DNA of 64,000 bases from Neodiprion pinetum (GCF_021155775.2 NC_060237.1:29281257-29345256), one strand, 5' to 3'; shown: positions 13,938 to 29,320, counted from the stretch's first letter. Notes: generated by a model from the letters alone, not told the origin. Made by a program: numbers and translations.

Positions 13938-15537
13938 AAATTATTCGCCAGGAAATTCTAACGAACGTCGACGTAACAAACGTGTTCCGAGAACGAAGAA
14001 CCTGCGCCAAAGTGATCGGGGATGCGGGGATGAGGTGTGAAAAAGTTTGAATTCCCCCTATAACTTGTTGCTGGTGGAGCAAGTTTCGTGTGCACGGGTA
14101 GACGGTATGATACACGGACAGAGGCGCGCGCCGCGACGAGTCCCTCTTTCCCTCTTTCCCCCTTTCCCTCCTTCCCACCTTCCTCCTCTCATGTGGCACC
14201 TCCACCGTACATCCAACCTCCTCCCCGTCGGTGTACGGTGGTTCTCGCACACACGGGCGAAAACGCGTCCATGCCCGTCGTTGTGTACCAGCCGTGAGTT
14301 TTATCGTCTCGCCGCGTCGCGGCGCCATCGTCGAGTCGTCGAATCGTGCTGCCGAGCCAGTCCTTTGTGCGAGTCCCGGGAGGCAACGCCGCGCGCATTA
14401 TACTCACCCCTTGAAGCTACCCTTACGGGTTTGTGGTAGGACTAGGCCAGTGACTTTTGGCGGAATCGAGTGCCGAGAGAGAACGACTGAGAAAATAGCG
14501 GGGTTCACGCGGACGCAGGGAAAGGGTGGGGAAGAAACGTGTGCTAAAACTCGGCAATTTTATTTTCTAATTTTTTCCCTTTCCCCACCCATCACACCCC
14601 CCGCCCCCCTTCTCCCCCTTAGCGGGAATTCGGCCTTCCTTACTTTACTTATTCGTTTTCGTATCTCTTTTTTTTAGATCCTTATTTTACTCATTTGTTT
14701 TTTTATCGCAACCTCACGCGGACGGATCGTAGTAAACAATATCGCGCCGCGTGTGCTTTTGCTATTGTGGATACTGGATGGTTTTTTTTTTTTTTTTTGT
14801 TTTTAATTTTATTTTGCACTTTTCTCAACGACCAGCAATGCGGTAGAAGCACGAGACTTGCGGTGAAATATATTGTACACGACAATTACGAGGGTGAAAT
14901 ATATTATTCGTGCGCAGTGTGGGACGAAATAATTGCTGTATGATGGTACACGTTCACACTTTAACAATGGATACCTGTGCAACGTCTGGCGTGACCAATC
15001 GAGGTGCGACTGTATAAATGGATGTAAAACAGGTGAGTTGTGGAATTTGGCGGTGTAATCCCCCCCCCCCTCATCTCCCGCCCCTCTGACGACCCTCTTT
15101 GCATCTCGATTCAATCCCCTTGATTTGCACTCGAATGCGACCAATCGATTAATTCGTACAACGCTTATACTGTCCGCCTTCTTTACACGCATCACCGGCG
15201 CAGTTTTTGTAATGATTTTATCATCGTAAACATGTTTCTTTCCATGATCGTAGAAAACTACGACACTTGTGAGTGTTGGTAAGGAAGCCATTACCACTTA
15301 GTTTATTATCGGTTCTCTGGAAACGTTTACTGCCAGTTCTCTCGCTGTTTCGAATACACACGGCACGGAGAGGCGTTTTACACGCGATTGTGTTTGCGCG
15401 TGTGTAAGAGGGTAAAAGGAAAAAAATAAATAAATAAAATAAATAAGTATAAAAAAGTTTTCGCGTATATATAGGTGTGATAAGATATTCAAATCGAACC
15501 GCACGTTTGTTGTTTCTTTTCTTTTTTCCACTTTTTC

Positions 15538-15538
<1 letters not shown>

Positions 15539-15576
<38 letters not shown>
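15539..15576. repeat. (CT)n microsatellite
   Basis: About 38 bp of CT dinucleotides with one CTTT interruption. Confidence 0.9.
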
Positions 15577-17111
15577 GGAGCGCCAGCTGCGTTGAGAATT
15601 CGAAACCACGATTTAAAATGAAATACCTACATAGTTCGCTCGTGTGTGTACATACAAACGTTTCTCGGAATGCTTACAAGCTCCTTATCGTTACCCAAGG
15701 GGCTCCTCTTATCGCTTCTGGGTGGCACATCCTGACCGAGATAAACCGTTTTCAAGCAGCGAACGCGAATCGCGTTGTCTGACCGGCATATCCGCGCGGA
15801 CTACGTCGTTCACATACAGCATCAAATGTGCAACGTCCTCGTTTATCATCGCTCGTTGTTCCCTTGCGCAATTGGCTCATTCGCTCGTTGTTTCGCTGCC
15901 GCTTCGAATCGTCGACGACGATGCCTTCTTAAACGACGAGAGACAGCCGGGGGGGATTCGATCGCTCTCGCCGGAAATTTATTGCGAAAGGCTCTTTTGA
16001 CACTCGCGTCGTACGATATAAATCTCTTGAAAACCGTTTAATCTATATTTAAACTCCGCGTATCATCGGTCGGATTGGAAAAAAAAATAAATAAAAAAAG
16101 TTTGTAAAAAAAGATACACAAAAAATCAACATACGACCAGATTTTTTTCCTGGCTGATCGATTAATGTGTTTTCAGTACTTTTATCTAGGTTTTGTTTCG
16201 CAGTAATTACACTGAAACTTGGACCGTTCGTTTTTCATTCCGCTCCCTCTCTCGCCGCTAAAAGCACTTAAATTTCCATACCGGTTGACCTCTGGATCCA
16301 CTGTGACCACTGATCATAATTACCCTGATATCGCACCGGCTCCATAATTACTTACGTTCTCTGAATATTTCCCTTGATTATACCGTATATATAATATGAG
16401 GCCTAGGTTAAGATTGAAGAATAATTCGGTGCCTCAATTCCCCAGTTTCGTTTCTTTTCTTTTCTTTTCCCTTCCCTGCAACTTCCTTCGTCCTTTTCTT
16501 TTTCCCGTATAAACCTACGATAGCGACGAAAAAAGAAAAAAACACTGCGAACTCTTGGATCTCCCGACGACCCTGAATTCTTTCCACGATGTCTCCTGGC
16601 GCAAGTTTGTAAGACGATATCGTCGTTGATTGTTTTTTTTCTTTTTATCTTTTACTTTTTTTTCTTCCTTCTTCTCCTTATTTCTTCTCTTTTGCGGGGG
16701 CATAATATCACTCGGAAGCCCCGGGAAAAGCTGGAGAGACTCATCCGGTGAACCCGGGGCTTGAGAACGAGAGAAGAAGCGGCGTCGAGGCGTCGAGGCG
16801 GCGCCGGGAGAGCCCGGAATGACATAACGGATGTCTGGGTTTCCTTTCCGTTGCCAAGTGGACATCCACGCCTCGAGGCTTGCCCGACTCTCTGGAAGTA
16901 GCGTGTGTGAATAAAACTCGGCCAGCTCGGTAAACCCACCGTGGTAAAATCCTAAGAAAGAATTACTCGATGCGGGTATGCATGTATGGATTAATTGTAA
17001 GTGTGTACGGGATGCGAGTGAACGTGTACGAGTCGGTTGGCACGTTACGTATGTTTGCCCGTAAAGCGGCTCACGCTTTTCATAGAATTTTTACGATTCT
17101 GCACGTACGGA

Positions 17112-17142
17112 GATATATATATATATATTTATAGTATTTTAC

Positions 17143-17180
<38 letters not shown>
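17112..17180. repeat. Compound (AT)n-(TG)n microsatellite
   Basis: Two AT arrays separated by about 15 bp of T-rich DNA are followed directly by a 27-bp TG array. Confidence 0.9.
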
Positions 17181-20100
17181 AATTGTTGTTCGAACGGTAG
17201 GAATAATTTACCGTCTCCAGTTGAAAACCCGTCATTGATATCGATCGCCGTATATAGGTGGCGCGGTCGGCAGGTGGGATATTTTTTTAGTTCCTTTAGA
17301 AAAAGATGAGTGAGAAGGAAGAAGAAAAGAAAGAAAAAAAAAAAAAACCGCTCGGTCTCGTATACCTACCGGCGTGTGTTTGAATAAATAAATCTGAAGT
17401 GAAGAAAGTTTTTTCTACGAATTATTTACCTTGCGTTTTTCTTTTTTTTTCCATCTTCGTTTCGCGCGATGCTTGAATTTTTTTTTTATTTTTTATTTTT
17501 ATGTCTGTTTTTTTTTTTCATCGTCACGATGACTTCAAACTCACGTTGGAAAGTTTTCAACGTTCGCGAACGCGACGGACGAAAACTATACTTTCGTTGA
17601 AAGGTCATTACTATTCACGGTGACAGGTATATATTACACACAGATATCTATCCATCTACCGCACGGTACTTTACATACCGTGTATGGAAACGCGTTTGTG
17701 CCTCTGCAGGCATATAATGTGGAGGTAGTCGATTGAAATTTCTCGTCTGTCCTCTCGCGTGTACATCGATAGGCGCGGCGGAACGTATGTATAACGGTGG
17801 CTGTAGCCGATGCACGTAATTGTCGGTTCGATTACGATCGTTGACCGACCGGAAATGGCATCCGTCATTCAAGCTACACGCGACTTTGCGTCACCTCTGC
17901 AGCGTCGTCCTCGCTATCGATAAAGAATTAGGTGTATCGTCTTCTATTCGCGATTCGCACGGTTCTGCAATTCGTTGTATCAACACACCACGTCCATTGC
18001 GTGCGGTCTGAGGTCGTCAGCCAAAAACAGTCGATCGCTTTGAACTATATACGATAAATACTGTCAATTTATTCCAAGAGTATAAAGTGTTCCGGTATAT
18101 ACGATTGAAAATTTCTCCTCACGGTAAAAAGTTGCTCCGAATTGGATTTCAGTCACGAATCGATCGGTAATTGAGGGACTATTTTAAGAGCAAAATTGAC
18201 GCGAAATTTCATCGCAATTTAATTCGTACGTTACGCAGGTATCGCATGTATATACGCGCACCTTGCGACTGACCTAGGCTAATTGTAAGGTCGGCCTTTC
18301 GTTGCACGGTTCCGCAAACGTCGACAAACGAACGGGCGACACGCATCGAGGGATCCATCAGGGGTCAGAGTCGGAACCCCGAAGCCAGCAGCAGCAGCAG
18401 CAGGTGGGAAGCGAGAGAGAGATAAAGATAAAGAGAAAGAGAAGGAGAGGGAGAGATGGAAAAGCAAGAAGGCAGACTGGCGCTTCAAATTCCTTCTTTC
18501 GTCCATGCAGCTCCTCGGCGTTGGGATTCTGGGTCATGGAACGAGACTGGAATGAGATGAGAGGGGGGTGGTGGCCTCTCAAAGCGATCCTTGGCGAGCG
18601 GGTAAAAAGGCGGAGGTCCTATTATTACTGCATCGCAGGGGTGAAACGCCGCCGCCGCTTACAGGACGTTTCTGTCAGCGAGACTGGAATAGCGGCAAGA
18701 TGGCGGCGGGGGAGTTAGTCGGCCGTCTTCGGACTGTATATTTTAATGGCGGAATTCATTCGCGGCGCGTACACGAACCACTCGTTATCCTCGATTTATG
18801 GCCGAGGGTGCCCTGAATCCTTATGCGGTCTTCGGACTTCGTACTGGTTTCTCGGACCGGTAATACTGGCTCTGAGAGGAGGCAGCCGCGGCCAGGCAAA
18901 GGCAACTCTTGCGACCCGTTCCACACGACAACGCGATCTTTCTCGAGAATACATTTACATCCATCCTTGCGTACCGAGAAAGAGAGAGAGAGAGACCTGC
19001 ATCGCAACAAAAACGAATCCAGCCAACTCCTTATACAGATCGATTTCACTCCTTGGCGAGACAATCGCGCGATTCGACGATATGAAGGCAACTCTGTCTA
19101 ATGCCTACTTTTATAAGCAATGTGCCGCGTGTCTTACCTAAATATCGATCGTTCAATCGATTCCTGAATGCAAGAACCAATCATACGGAAAAAAAACAGT
19201 AAAATAGCGATAGGCACGTTGATAAACGTTGAAATACTTCTTCTTCCAGTCTTTTACGGAGGATGCAAGCTCTGCTTGGAGAATACGATATTTTTTATGA
19301 TTACGTGATCATAGTTCTGCGATCAGGATAATTTTCAATTTCTTACTTCACTTGGTTCTTGGGGTACTTTTTTCAAACACTAGAATTTACGTGCGTATGA
19401 AACTATCGGATAATTGTTGGAAAAATATAGGAATTTTACTGTCGCTACGACCCGAATGTGTGGTATCTATATTTATAATTTGTGGAACTGAAGTAATGAT
19501 AATGCAACAGCCGCTATACAGTAATTTTCTTAATCACCCAGCGGCACGGTTATTCCGTTATGGAAAAACTGTGTCACATACGTTTATTGCGAAATCAATT
19601 ATACTGATATAAACGTAGATATTATACGAGTAATGCAAATTGGAGTTCTCTCTTTTTAGGTAGATAATACATACTTCATCAATCGTGCATCATATATTTC
19701 ACCCAAAAGTTGATCGAACTTTCTTATAAAACGATAATAAAATCTCGGAATGGAATTTGGAAGTTGAAATTTCATCATTCTTAATTAGATATCGTATTAA
19801 AGGACAAAACAAAGAACCAAATCGTTAATTTATGTAACATGTAATCTGGAAAGCCCTGAATTCCATGGAATAAAATATCGCTCGGGACACCGATTTATCC
19901 AAACACGACCGAAGGCAAGTCCGAGTCGATATACAAGATTGATCAGCGATCAATGCGAACAATCAGTGTGGCACAATTTTCTACCCGTAAGGAGCATATT
20001 TTTTTTTTCTCCTTTCATTCATATTAGGGGGAACACTTGATCAAATCTGATTTACTTTATATACATATACGCAATGCGCGATTAGATTTAACTACCGCCG

Positions 20101-23100
20101 TACAAGTTGTTGTTACTTTTCCATCACTCGGCTTGTCGTCCACTTGGCCCACCGCTGGTGACCGGACAAAGGCGATAAGGCGGCGTTATCTGAACGCTGC
20201 GATAACTCGGGCAACCGATAACACCGGATAAACAGTATCAATGCTTGTCCGTGTGGTGTACCTGTAACATTATATCGCTATATTTGGTCACGGACCTCCT
20301 GCTCCGCATTTATGCTCGCACATGCCGGTCTCTCGCACGTGGGTAGCACGCGATAATTCTCAGCTCGTCGGAGGGTCGCTGTTTTTTTTTTTTTCCTTTT
20401 TTTTATCGTCGCCGAGAACTCGGCCGTCGGATAAAGACGACAGTTTATTTTTACGATCGGAAACGGAAAGCGTTACCTTGGCTGTAACGTAATACGAGCT
20501 GCGCGAAGTTAGCTCGTTCTTCATACAGTTCTTGCAGCTCGCGTCACGCCGAGGAACTCGAGCGCGAAATTTGCCTCCAGGGTTTAATTGGCTCGCGTTA
20601 AAGATTTCCTCGATCCGGAAACTCGGGGAATTCAGCTCTTTCGTGCACTCCGGGGGCGGTGTGTGCTTTATACACGTATATACGTGTCTCCAAGCCGCGA
20701 CTGCGAGGAGAAGGAGAACGATGGTGCAACGGGCTCAGACAGCTGCGCGCATTTAACTGTAAGTGTACCATTGTGGGGGGGGGCTTTGTAATTTACAATT
20801 GGACGAGACTCTGTAGCCCAGACACGATTATCCCACCTCCTCCTCCACTGTAATGGAATTAATTCTCCATGGCTAATTGCTGCAGCCATTTCCTGCACGG
20901 CGCTCGGTTCCCTGACTCGGATGGCATTTTTGTCTACGTGTTCTTCTTCTTCTCGGTCCTCGACGTCGGTGACGATCGCGTTTAGCTGCACTCGGACATT
21001 AATGAATCGGAATTCTTACAATTAGTTGCAAAAGTGATTAGATCGATTCGAAAAATTTCACTGTTCCACGCATGCTCTCGAATGCTTCTCGGAATCTGAC
21101 AGCGTACAATGGGGTCGCTCATTCAGGGATGCGGAGGTGGAGAGAACGGGATTTGAGCCTGCAGGTTGTCCGGGAAATTCGTTCCTGAATAATGCATTCC
21201 GGCTGCTCGACCTGGGACATGAATATCGCGTCGCATGGCTCTGGGATCGGAAGGCTCACGGACACGTGCATTTTACCCCTGAAGAATCGAAGATCCCCGG
21301 AGGATCGGCTAATGAAATGCTGGCTGAGCCTCGCGTTTTTTTAAACTTTTCAGAAAATAATTCACAACTGCGGATAGGTAGATGGCGATAAATATCGGGG
21401 ATAGCTGGAAGAAGAAAGAGTCGCGTTACGCAAGGAGAAAGTGCAGAAGCGGTCTCCAAACGGCCGGTCGCAAGACGACCGACGACGGTTACTTACGTGC
21501 TTATCCAATTTGCTCGAGATATTCGACTCGCCGTAGACTGCAGTTATCTTTCTGCCGAGGCGTGATAAGATCATCTCTAGAACCGGTTTTTCCTCGCGGA
21601 GATTATTTATCTTGACGCATCGGAGAACACGCGAGGACATTCTCAAACCTGATTATTCAGACGCCGTCCGGATGCTCGAAAAGCGGCCAATTGCTTATTC
21701 ACACGATTCGCAATGAAAAAGACTACCGGACAGCCGATCGTTTCTGATATTTCATTTTCTTTAAATTCATGTCGAGTAAAGCGATAAAGCGATTCTTTCA
21801 AAGGCCTGCTCGACATATCGCGGTACACGGTATATTCATGAGATCCTCTTTCGGTCAGAGGTAAAACTACGAAGTAACGAAACGAGACAAAGAACTATAT
21901 AATCTGGAATTAGACGTAGCCTCGTAAAATTGAGCTATTCCCGCTTCGCGATGGGTTAATATTGTATCCGTGGCTCGATAATAAAATCAACGAATAGCGA
22001 AGCCAGGTTTATCGCACGGACAACACTCACCCGCTAAGCCTCCGTCTGGGGCGAACGATCGAGCTGCTCGCTTCGTATATGATTAATGATTTCCTGGGCT
22101 AATCCGTCGGTCGTGCTACGCCGGCTATAAGGTGTAAGGCAGCGGCTGGTAAAGTGGGATAGGTTGATAGGTGCGGTGGTAGGTTTCTACGCGATGAATA
22201 ATTCCCCGAACCAGGCACCGGTTTACGGCCCCCGGAGTCCCTGGTACGCTGGAGGGGGCGGCTCGTTCCTCGCGAGCTAATAGAACACGCATTTGTCAGA
22301 GACGTAGGTCGTAAACACCTTACTCATCCTGATCTATGGGGGCCCGGATGCTGCAATAGCTTCAAACTCGAGCTCGGTTGATCATCGCAAACGAACGTTC
22401 CTTCCACCCTCTCAGAAATCTTTCGAATATCAATTGCGCAGTCACACGACCACCGCAGTCTTCCGATGTCGGTCAAAGTTCAAGCTCTTTGATACCTCTG
22501 CCTCAGTCTTGGGCGCATGGATGGATGGATGGGTTGATGGGCACTGTTGCAATGACCCGCAAACCGGTGCCAGTTATTCACATTCCGTACTGTCGTTCGA
22601 AGTGGTGACAGCGGACTGGAAACGTGCGTGTCCAGCATGAGAATCGAGTAAAGAGAGGATATAAAGGATTCATCGATCGTTTCTGATCTTTGCCATCGTC
22701 TTCGTCGTAGTGAGGTTGTCCTGACGAAGAAGGAACGAGGATTTGTTTCTTCGCGACGCGATTCGTGCGACTGTGACTAGAAACCCCCGCGAGCGGGAGA
22801 CTCTCAGGACGACGATGCAGGGTGTAATGTCGGAGTGAAAATTAGTACCGACTAAACCAACTAACGTCAAAAGTTAACTCGGGCAATCAAGTTAAACTGC
22901 ACTGTATAACCGTGCCAACTCGCAGTAAGGAAGATAGGGGTGCTCGCCGTTGGCTTATGTCGGAGGCGGGCTTGTGGGTAACGGGGGACCAACGCCGACG
23001 GCCACATGGCCATTAACGAGTTCGACACAAGTGCCAAAACTTTGTTTCAAGGGTGGTGGAGGAGGATACGAGTCGGTCGGCTTACACGTGCCCTCCTCGT

Positions 23101-24445
23101 CCCCTCCGGGGAGATCCTCATCCACCGTTGTGTTCGCGCGTGAATGAGGGAAAAGTAACGGGGGCTTAACGCAGTTCCTTGCGACTTCGGAACCCGTCGA
23201 ACTGCTGCGGAAAGAGCTTCTTCCTCATTTCCTGCACTGAATTACGAAACTTTTTAATTGATTTCATTTTATTCACGGCTGGCTCTCTCGTCGTCCCGGA
23301 TCGCAGAGCTCGAGCCGACGTCGCGACGATGATATTGGCGACGAAGCGGGGGCGGGAGCAGAAGCCCGGTGATTTATTACCGCGAAGGCGGCAACCTCGA
23401 GGGTCCGAGAGACAGACGGACGGGAAGTTGGTAACGGTTCTTGACTCAGCGATTTCATACAGCGTTTGTTCAAAGAGTTTTCTCTCTTCTTCTCGCCCTT
23501 CTCGTCCTCGTCGTCGTCGTCATTTACCGTTGATCGAATAAGGCAACGGAAGATGAGAAGAATAAGAGGGACCAGATGAAGAAGATCTCGTTGGGTTAAG
23601 TCAGGTTAGGATTTGGTGACGCACGGCTCGAAGAAACAAGCCATGCTTCAGATCGCAGATAAAGCAACGCGAGGATCGAACCAGACGTGGCTGTTTCGAT
23701 CCAAACTCGATCATCGGTTAATGGATTTCGGTCGATCGGCGTCCCGGAGGCGGCAGTCCAAGTTCCCAGGGTGCGTGGAACGCAGGTTACGCCTGAGTCG
23801 TGACCGGCTGAACAACGAGCGGAATGCCGTGAGTCGGGTCGATCCGTCGATAACCGGCTGCGGCTCTCCGCGTTCTTCTCCTTTCGTTCAACGTTTATGT
23901 TTCCACCGCCCTCCTCCTCCCCCCTTCGCCCCTGACCCTTTTTTTTCTCTCGTCGTATATAACGCACACCGCGTACAACTCGCCGTAGAGGCTACCGCGA
24001 CGCGTGGGAATTACAGAGTCTAACCGTGCGCAACAACTCGGTGCACGGCTTCTGGAACTACGACGACCGCTTGAAATGCCAGCCTAGTACGTTTTCCTGA
24101 TGATAATTCTTGGTGATATTGCTGAATCGCGGTGGGAAATGCAACTGTACAGTACCCTTGGATGTAACGCTTTTGTCAGTCTGAGGCTCGGACTTTCTTT
24201 TACAAGGTCCTAGCGTTGTACGTTTCGTCATCGTGTCGGCTATTCGAGCATACGGGAAAATGATTTGTGATTCGGTGCTGGATAGAATCGAGATGATGTT
24301 GACGAAACGGAAAATTTCTCGGCGTCGAAAAAGGACGCGATTTCATTGGAAGGCACCGGTGTCGCTTAATCGAATAAATAGCCGAATAAACAATTCTTGG
24401 ATTCGAGTGCAGAGAGGCATAGAAAGAGTTTTATGAAAGAGAGAC

Positions 24446-24465
24446 AGAGAGAGAGAGAGAGAGAG
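24446..24465. repeat. (GA)n microsatellite
   Basis: A short GA array in a purine-rich stretch. Confidence 0.8.
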
Positions 24466-25304
24466 GATCATGTAAATTACGAGCAAAGGAGAAAAATTGT
24501 AACGGTACCTTGATGGAACGATGAGAGTAATATACAAAAGGAACAAAAGATACAGGGTCTGAGGATGAAGAGTGTGCAGAAATCCGCCAATCTTGAAATC
24601 AAAGGGTCTTTCGTTTGGCGAACGTGTTTTTCCAGGTTCACATTCTGCCGCTTTCTATAACAGACGAAAATGAAAAAAAATGCTAAAAGGACTCCAAGGG
24701 AAAACAGACAAACGTACCATTATTGCCAGCGTCGGTTTCTCTTCAGGTTATTTTTTTTTTTTCTTCAATTTTTTATCTCTATCAGTCAGACTGCCGCAGA
24801 GATAGTTTTTACACAGTTTTCTCGATGATTGTACCGTTTCAATGCGGCGAATCTTGAGGGTGTGAAACCGCAAAACGCGCCGTGACTATTTCTGCAATAT
24901 ATTTTGCATACCGGTCCAGTGCATGTAACGTAGCCTTGAGTAATAGACCCATTCTACTCTCGTTCATGCGATAAACGAGGGAGACTTATCTCGTCTTTCG
25001 GTGGGAGGTTACGGTTTGTCTCGCACATACCTACCTACACAGTATTTATCAATTATACCGTTTATATCTTATCGCGCTCAATTTGCACGCGGTTTTTCAT
25101 ACCGTATCGCGCATGATAACGGACCTGCGACCGACGTTTCATTGCCACGGCTTATGTATTGTTTGCATCAATTGTCATCGCGTAAACGTCGACTATTACA
25201 ATACGATTACGATCGTACCTATAAAAACTAATTAAATTGCGGTGCAGCGTGATCGTTGTTGCTCCATGAATCAGAGGTGTCTTTATCTGTTTGTGATTTT
25301 CTTT

Positions 25305-25324
25305 TCTTTCTTTCTTTCTTTCTC
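25305..25324. repeat. (TTTC)n microsatellite
   Basis: About five TTTC units. Confidence 0.8.
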
Positions 25325-26075
25325 AATTCGCGCAAAACTTGGTCACGATTACAATTGATCGATCGATCACTCAAGCGAGCCTGCACTGCGGTTGAAAGGA
25401 TTAATCACTCCGCCCGCAATGTTTCCTAATCGCTTCCAACAATTTATATTCTCCGTTGTATACCGTATGTGTGTATAATAATTTTTTCCCTTTTGCAATT
25501 GTTTTTACATTCTCGAATTCTCATCTTTGCACCGTTTCAATTCTGTTCCAGGTAAGCCCGACGTCCGGCGGACTCATAATACCAAATTACCTACACCCGA
25601 AACGAACGTCTTGCGTGAGCACATATGTACCTATGTATATGTATACATATACCTATGTATGTATTTTTTATATACCTGTGTGATTACCTAATTAAAATAT
25701 CCGCGAGTTCACGGGCGCCAGGTTAATTATAATTAGACATTCCCGCGGTGAGTCGTAACGGCAATTCTCTTCGACGCGTCGAGTATGTATCTGTGCGCAT
25801 GTTTGTCTCTTTTTTATTTTCTTTCACTCTGCTATTTTTTTTTTTTTTTTCTCAAACGTTTTTTATTTCTACTTTGTTTTAATTCTCCTGCCACGTTAAC
25901 CTGCGGCGATCTCACGCGAGAATTTCGAAACACGTGGCGGTGCGGCGCGGAGAGACTTCCGTTTGCATATTTATTACATATAACGTATACGTTATGTACA
26001 CAGTGTGGGTATACATATATTACACAGACGAGAAGACTAAACAAATCTATCTGGAATTTACGGAAACTGGTTGAA

Positions 26076-26138
26076 TTCTTCTTCTTCTTCTTCTTCTTCT
26101 TTTTTGCCTTTGCCTTTGCCTTTGCCTTTGCCTTCGCC
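26076..26138. repeat. (TTC)n followed by (TTTGCC)n
   Basis: Eight TTC units run into about six TTTGCC hexamers. The plus strand reads this as Ser and Leu-Pro repeats and the minus strand as Lys-Ala repeats, but neither frame has other coding support. Confidence 0.85.
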
Positions 26139-26758
26139 TTATTCTTTACTCGCACCTTATACGCGTTGTATTACGAAACTTCGCCTTGAAAGAGCCGCGC
26201 GTTGTAATAAAATGAAAATGAAAAAGAGAAACGGAAACGTGTGTGCGCAGCGTTTATATACGAGAGACCGGGGTTATAATAAACTTTACGGTTTCAAAGG
26301 TCCAGGAAACGCCGATAAGCCTTTCGAGCTCGGTCAGCCATTTGGTCGCGTATCTCGCGGTGAAACGCGATAACCTCTATCTTGAACTCCGCGCCAACTA
26401 CTCCGCACCACGCTAATTCTTTACCTATCTTCTTTTATTCCACCTTGGATTTCGATCTTCTCTCGCGACCCTTTCCAACGGATCGTTATCATTCATCAAC
26501 GGTTCGTACGTACGTGTACATACATATATCCCATATTCGTATATGAAAACTTTGCGTAATCTGCATTCTTGATATATCCTCGTTTCCATTAATAGACGAT
26601 CGTTTCCCAACCGGTTTTTATTCCAACTTGAAACAGGCTGTACATACAAATATGTTTATGATGAGAGAGAAACGAACGAATACATCGTAATATCCAGAAA
26701 GTTTGTTTTGCACTATGAATGCCGTGTTATGCATAAATAACCTGTTTATCTTGTGTGT

Positions 26759-26762
<4 letters not shown>

Positions 26763-26790
<28 letters not shown>
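26763..26790. repeat. (AT)14 microsatellite
   Basis: A pure AT dinucleotide array. Confidence 0.9.
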
Positions 26791-26796
<6 letters not shown>

Positions 26797-28691
26797 TTAT
26801 CTATCTCAATACCGGACTTTGACATTAATTATAATTAACTCACTGGCGGGCAGCCAGCCATTCCGATTATTCTCATTTAATTAGCGACATTCCTGTGCAA
26901 TCTGTATGCAAGAAAATCTACACGGTACAACGAAACGGGCTACTTATGTACATAAAATATATACATACACGTATTAAACAGTACCGAAGTGTGAAACGAA
27001 TATCGTAATCATTCCGTATCTCTCTGGTTCTTTTCTCGCTCCTCCGATTCTCCCACGACAGTTTCGTGTTTCGCGAAACAATTCATGTTCACCGCGTAAC
27101 GATGCGCATCACAACGCGCGTAGCAACATGTTACAATACTGCACACTGTGAAATTATTTAAGCAGCTGCGTCAAGACGGATCGCTATCGCCGCTCGTGCT
27201 TTTATCGGGGAATGTCGCTGTCCGGTTAAATTCTGTCTCTACATAGCTCGATTATATGCAGTATATAAAAACAGACCACCTACGCAAACAATATAATCTA
27301 TGCGTGATATGCCGATGAATGTTGAGCGTGACATATATAGCTTCAGGATCTATTTTTAACAACGGTTTAGAAATAGTATATACGTAACGTAAGGTGTACA
27401 CCGTGCTTGTCTTACTACACCGTATCCATCAAACGAAAGCATCCGCGGTGCGATACGTATACGTATATATATATACATATATATATTATAGGTAAAAAAT
27501 TTCATTTACCGCAAGTCGACAATCTTTTCTTCTTTTCATGCTGTTTCCTTTTAATTACGCATCCAGCGATCAGCCTACCCTCGTGGTAATTTCTGTTTTG
27601 AAATTCACCGGATTTGACGATAACGAAATAGTTTGCAATACTAATCTTGGCGGGTAGCGCGGGTTCTGCAGAGTGTTTATCATATAGGTGTGTATACGCA
27701 AGGCAACGTTGACGTTAATCAGGGAGTTTCACCAGCGGTAGCGGGGCAAAGCCACCAGTCGTCGGTCTGCCTAGTAAAGTCCAGGCTGATGCTTACGGGA
27801 TTACGCTACTGTATATAGTTTCGAGTGGCTAACCAGACCTCTTGACAACCGGTTATTTTAGCTGGCGGAATTCCAGACTTTCAAGAATGAAAAATGCTCG
27901 CAATACTCACTCTGCCCCGGCACTCTGTTCTACGCCTCGAACGTGTTTCTTCGACTCGTTACCGCTGACAGTCGAGTGCCAAAGAGAGGCAGGGAGGGCG
28001 GGGGATGAGGGGAAATGGAAGAAAAAAATAGAGGAAACGGAAAATTCAAACGAGTCACTGCATTTCATCCCGTCGCTCTATATATTTTCGTCGTAAACAT
28101 CGCCGCTCTCACACACACGTGCACGCATCGCGTTTCTCGGAGAGGGAACTTTTCCGAGAGCCGCGCAAGAAGTCGTCACAGTATTTCTCTCGTTATATGT
28201 CGGATTTGTGGAAAACGAAGGCGAGACGAATACCCCCGGCGGAATTAGAGGGATAATTAACTCGGAACAAATCGACAAGGCGGCATCGGGGGGTTCTTTG
28301 ATATCCTTCCGGGATAAAGCTGCGCTCTTCGTGTGTGTAAAATCGACAGAGGGATACCCCGCGTCTCGTAGCCTATCGGATACAACGAAATCTGATCGGA
28401 TTGGAGATCTCGTCTCTCCTCCACTCGACATGCGGTTTGCGGATAGGAATATCGAAACGCCGTGGCCGACGACGCACAGCTGCACACGACTTAGCACCTG
28501 GTTTCAACTCTTCGTGTTTGCGCTCGCGAGCTGCGCTGTTGGGTGCGTGTAAGTGAATGATAAATAATTTATATCTCGAAGACCTGGGGAAGACTGGCCT
28601 CGGGCCAGAAGTTTTGATCGTCGTTTTATTAGCTTCGTTTTACTCAACTTCGTTCCCCCCTTCCCTTCGCTCTCGTCGCCGTCGTCGTAGT

Positions 28692-28705
28692 TATCATCAT
28701 CGTCG

Positions 28706-28737
<32 letters not shown>

Positions 28738-28763
28738 GTCATCATCATCATCGTCATCGTCAT
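28692..28763. repeat. (CAT/CGT)n microsatellite
   Basis: About 72 bp of CAT triplets with CGT interruptions. It would read as poly-His in one frame, with no gene around it. Confidence 0.9.
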
Positions 28764-29320
28764 GAGTATCAGTAACAGCATACCCGCGTTCTCTGTGACC
28801 GGAATTCTTCCCTCGGCGTTTAAGAGGTGCCGTGTTGAGAGAGAGAAAGAGAGAGTTTATGTGTTTGGCAATTAGAGGTTAACCGAGGTCGGGCGGGATT
28901 AAAGTCCGATGAATTATTTGCCAAATAGGCAAACACGCTTCTGCATGCGCGGACGTACTAGCAACAACCGCGTGTCCACATTTGTCAATCGTCGCGAGTC
29001 ACCAAAGCAAACAGTTATACTGTAAAAATTTGCGTAAATCGATGTCAAAATCGCAATAACTTCTATACTATCTAATTTATACACATTCGTTTACTCAGAT
29101 TCTTGGATTGTCCTAGTTTCTTTGACGGATCCTCAAAACCGTACGACGCAAACGCGAAATTAACTCTGGAGTACGGAATTTCAATCGATTCTGACGTCGT
29201 GAGGCGCTCCGTTTAGTACCGCGTGAATTGGCTTTTTCTCTCTTTCTCTGTGTTCCGAATTACGTGCAAGAGTTGAGCCAAAGAAATTCCGCGTACAGAG
29301 AAGAGAGTGCTGCAGAGAAA

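Larger units (their letters stand above)
12248..20000. other. Non-coding, repeat-bearing DNA
   Basis: No gene recognised apart from the weak exon candidate on the minus strand at 13218-13297. The segment contains poly-C (13920-13937 and about 15061-15070), a CT array (15539-15576), an AT/TG compound repeat (17112-17180), several T-rich tracts near 17400-17520, and a short CAG run (18388-18402). Probable intron or intergenic DNA. Confidence 0.55.

Noticed and set aside
21130..21180. tRNA-like stretch near a TTTGAGCCTGCAGG motif
   Set aside because: No A box, anticodon stem or matching acceptor stem could be assembled around it.
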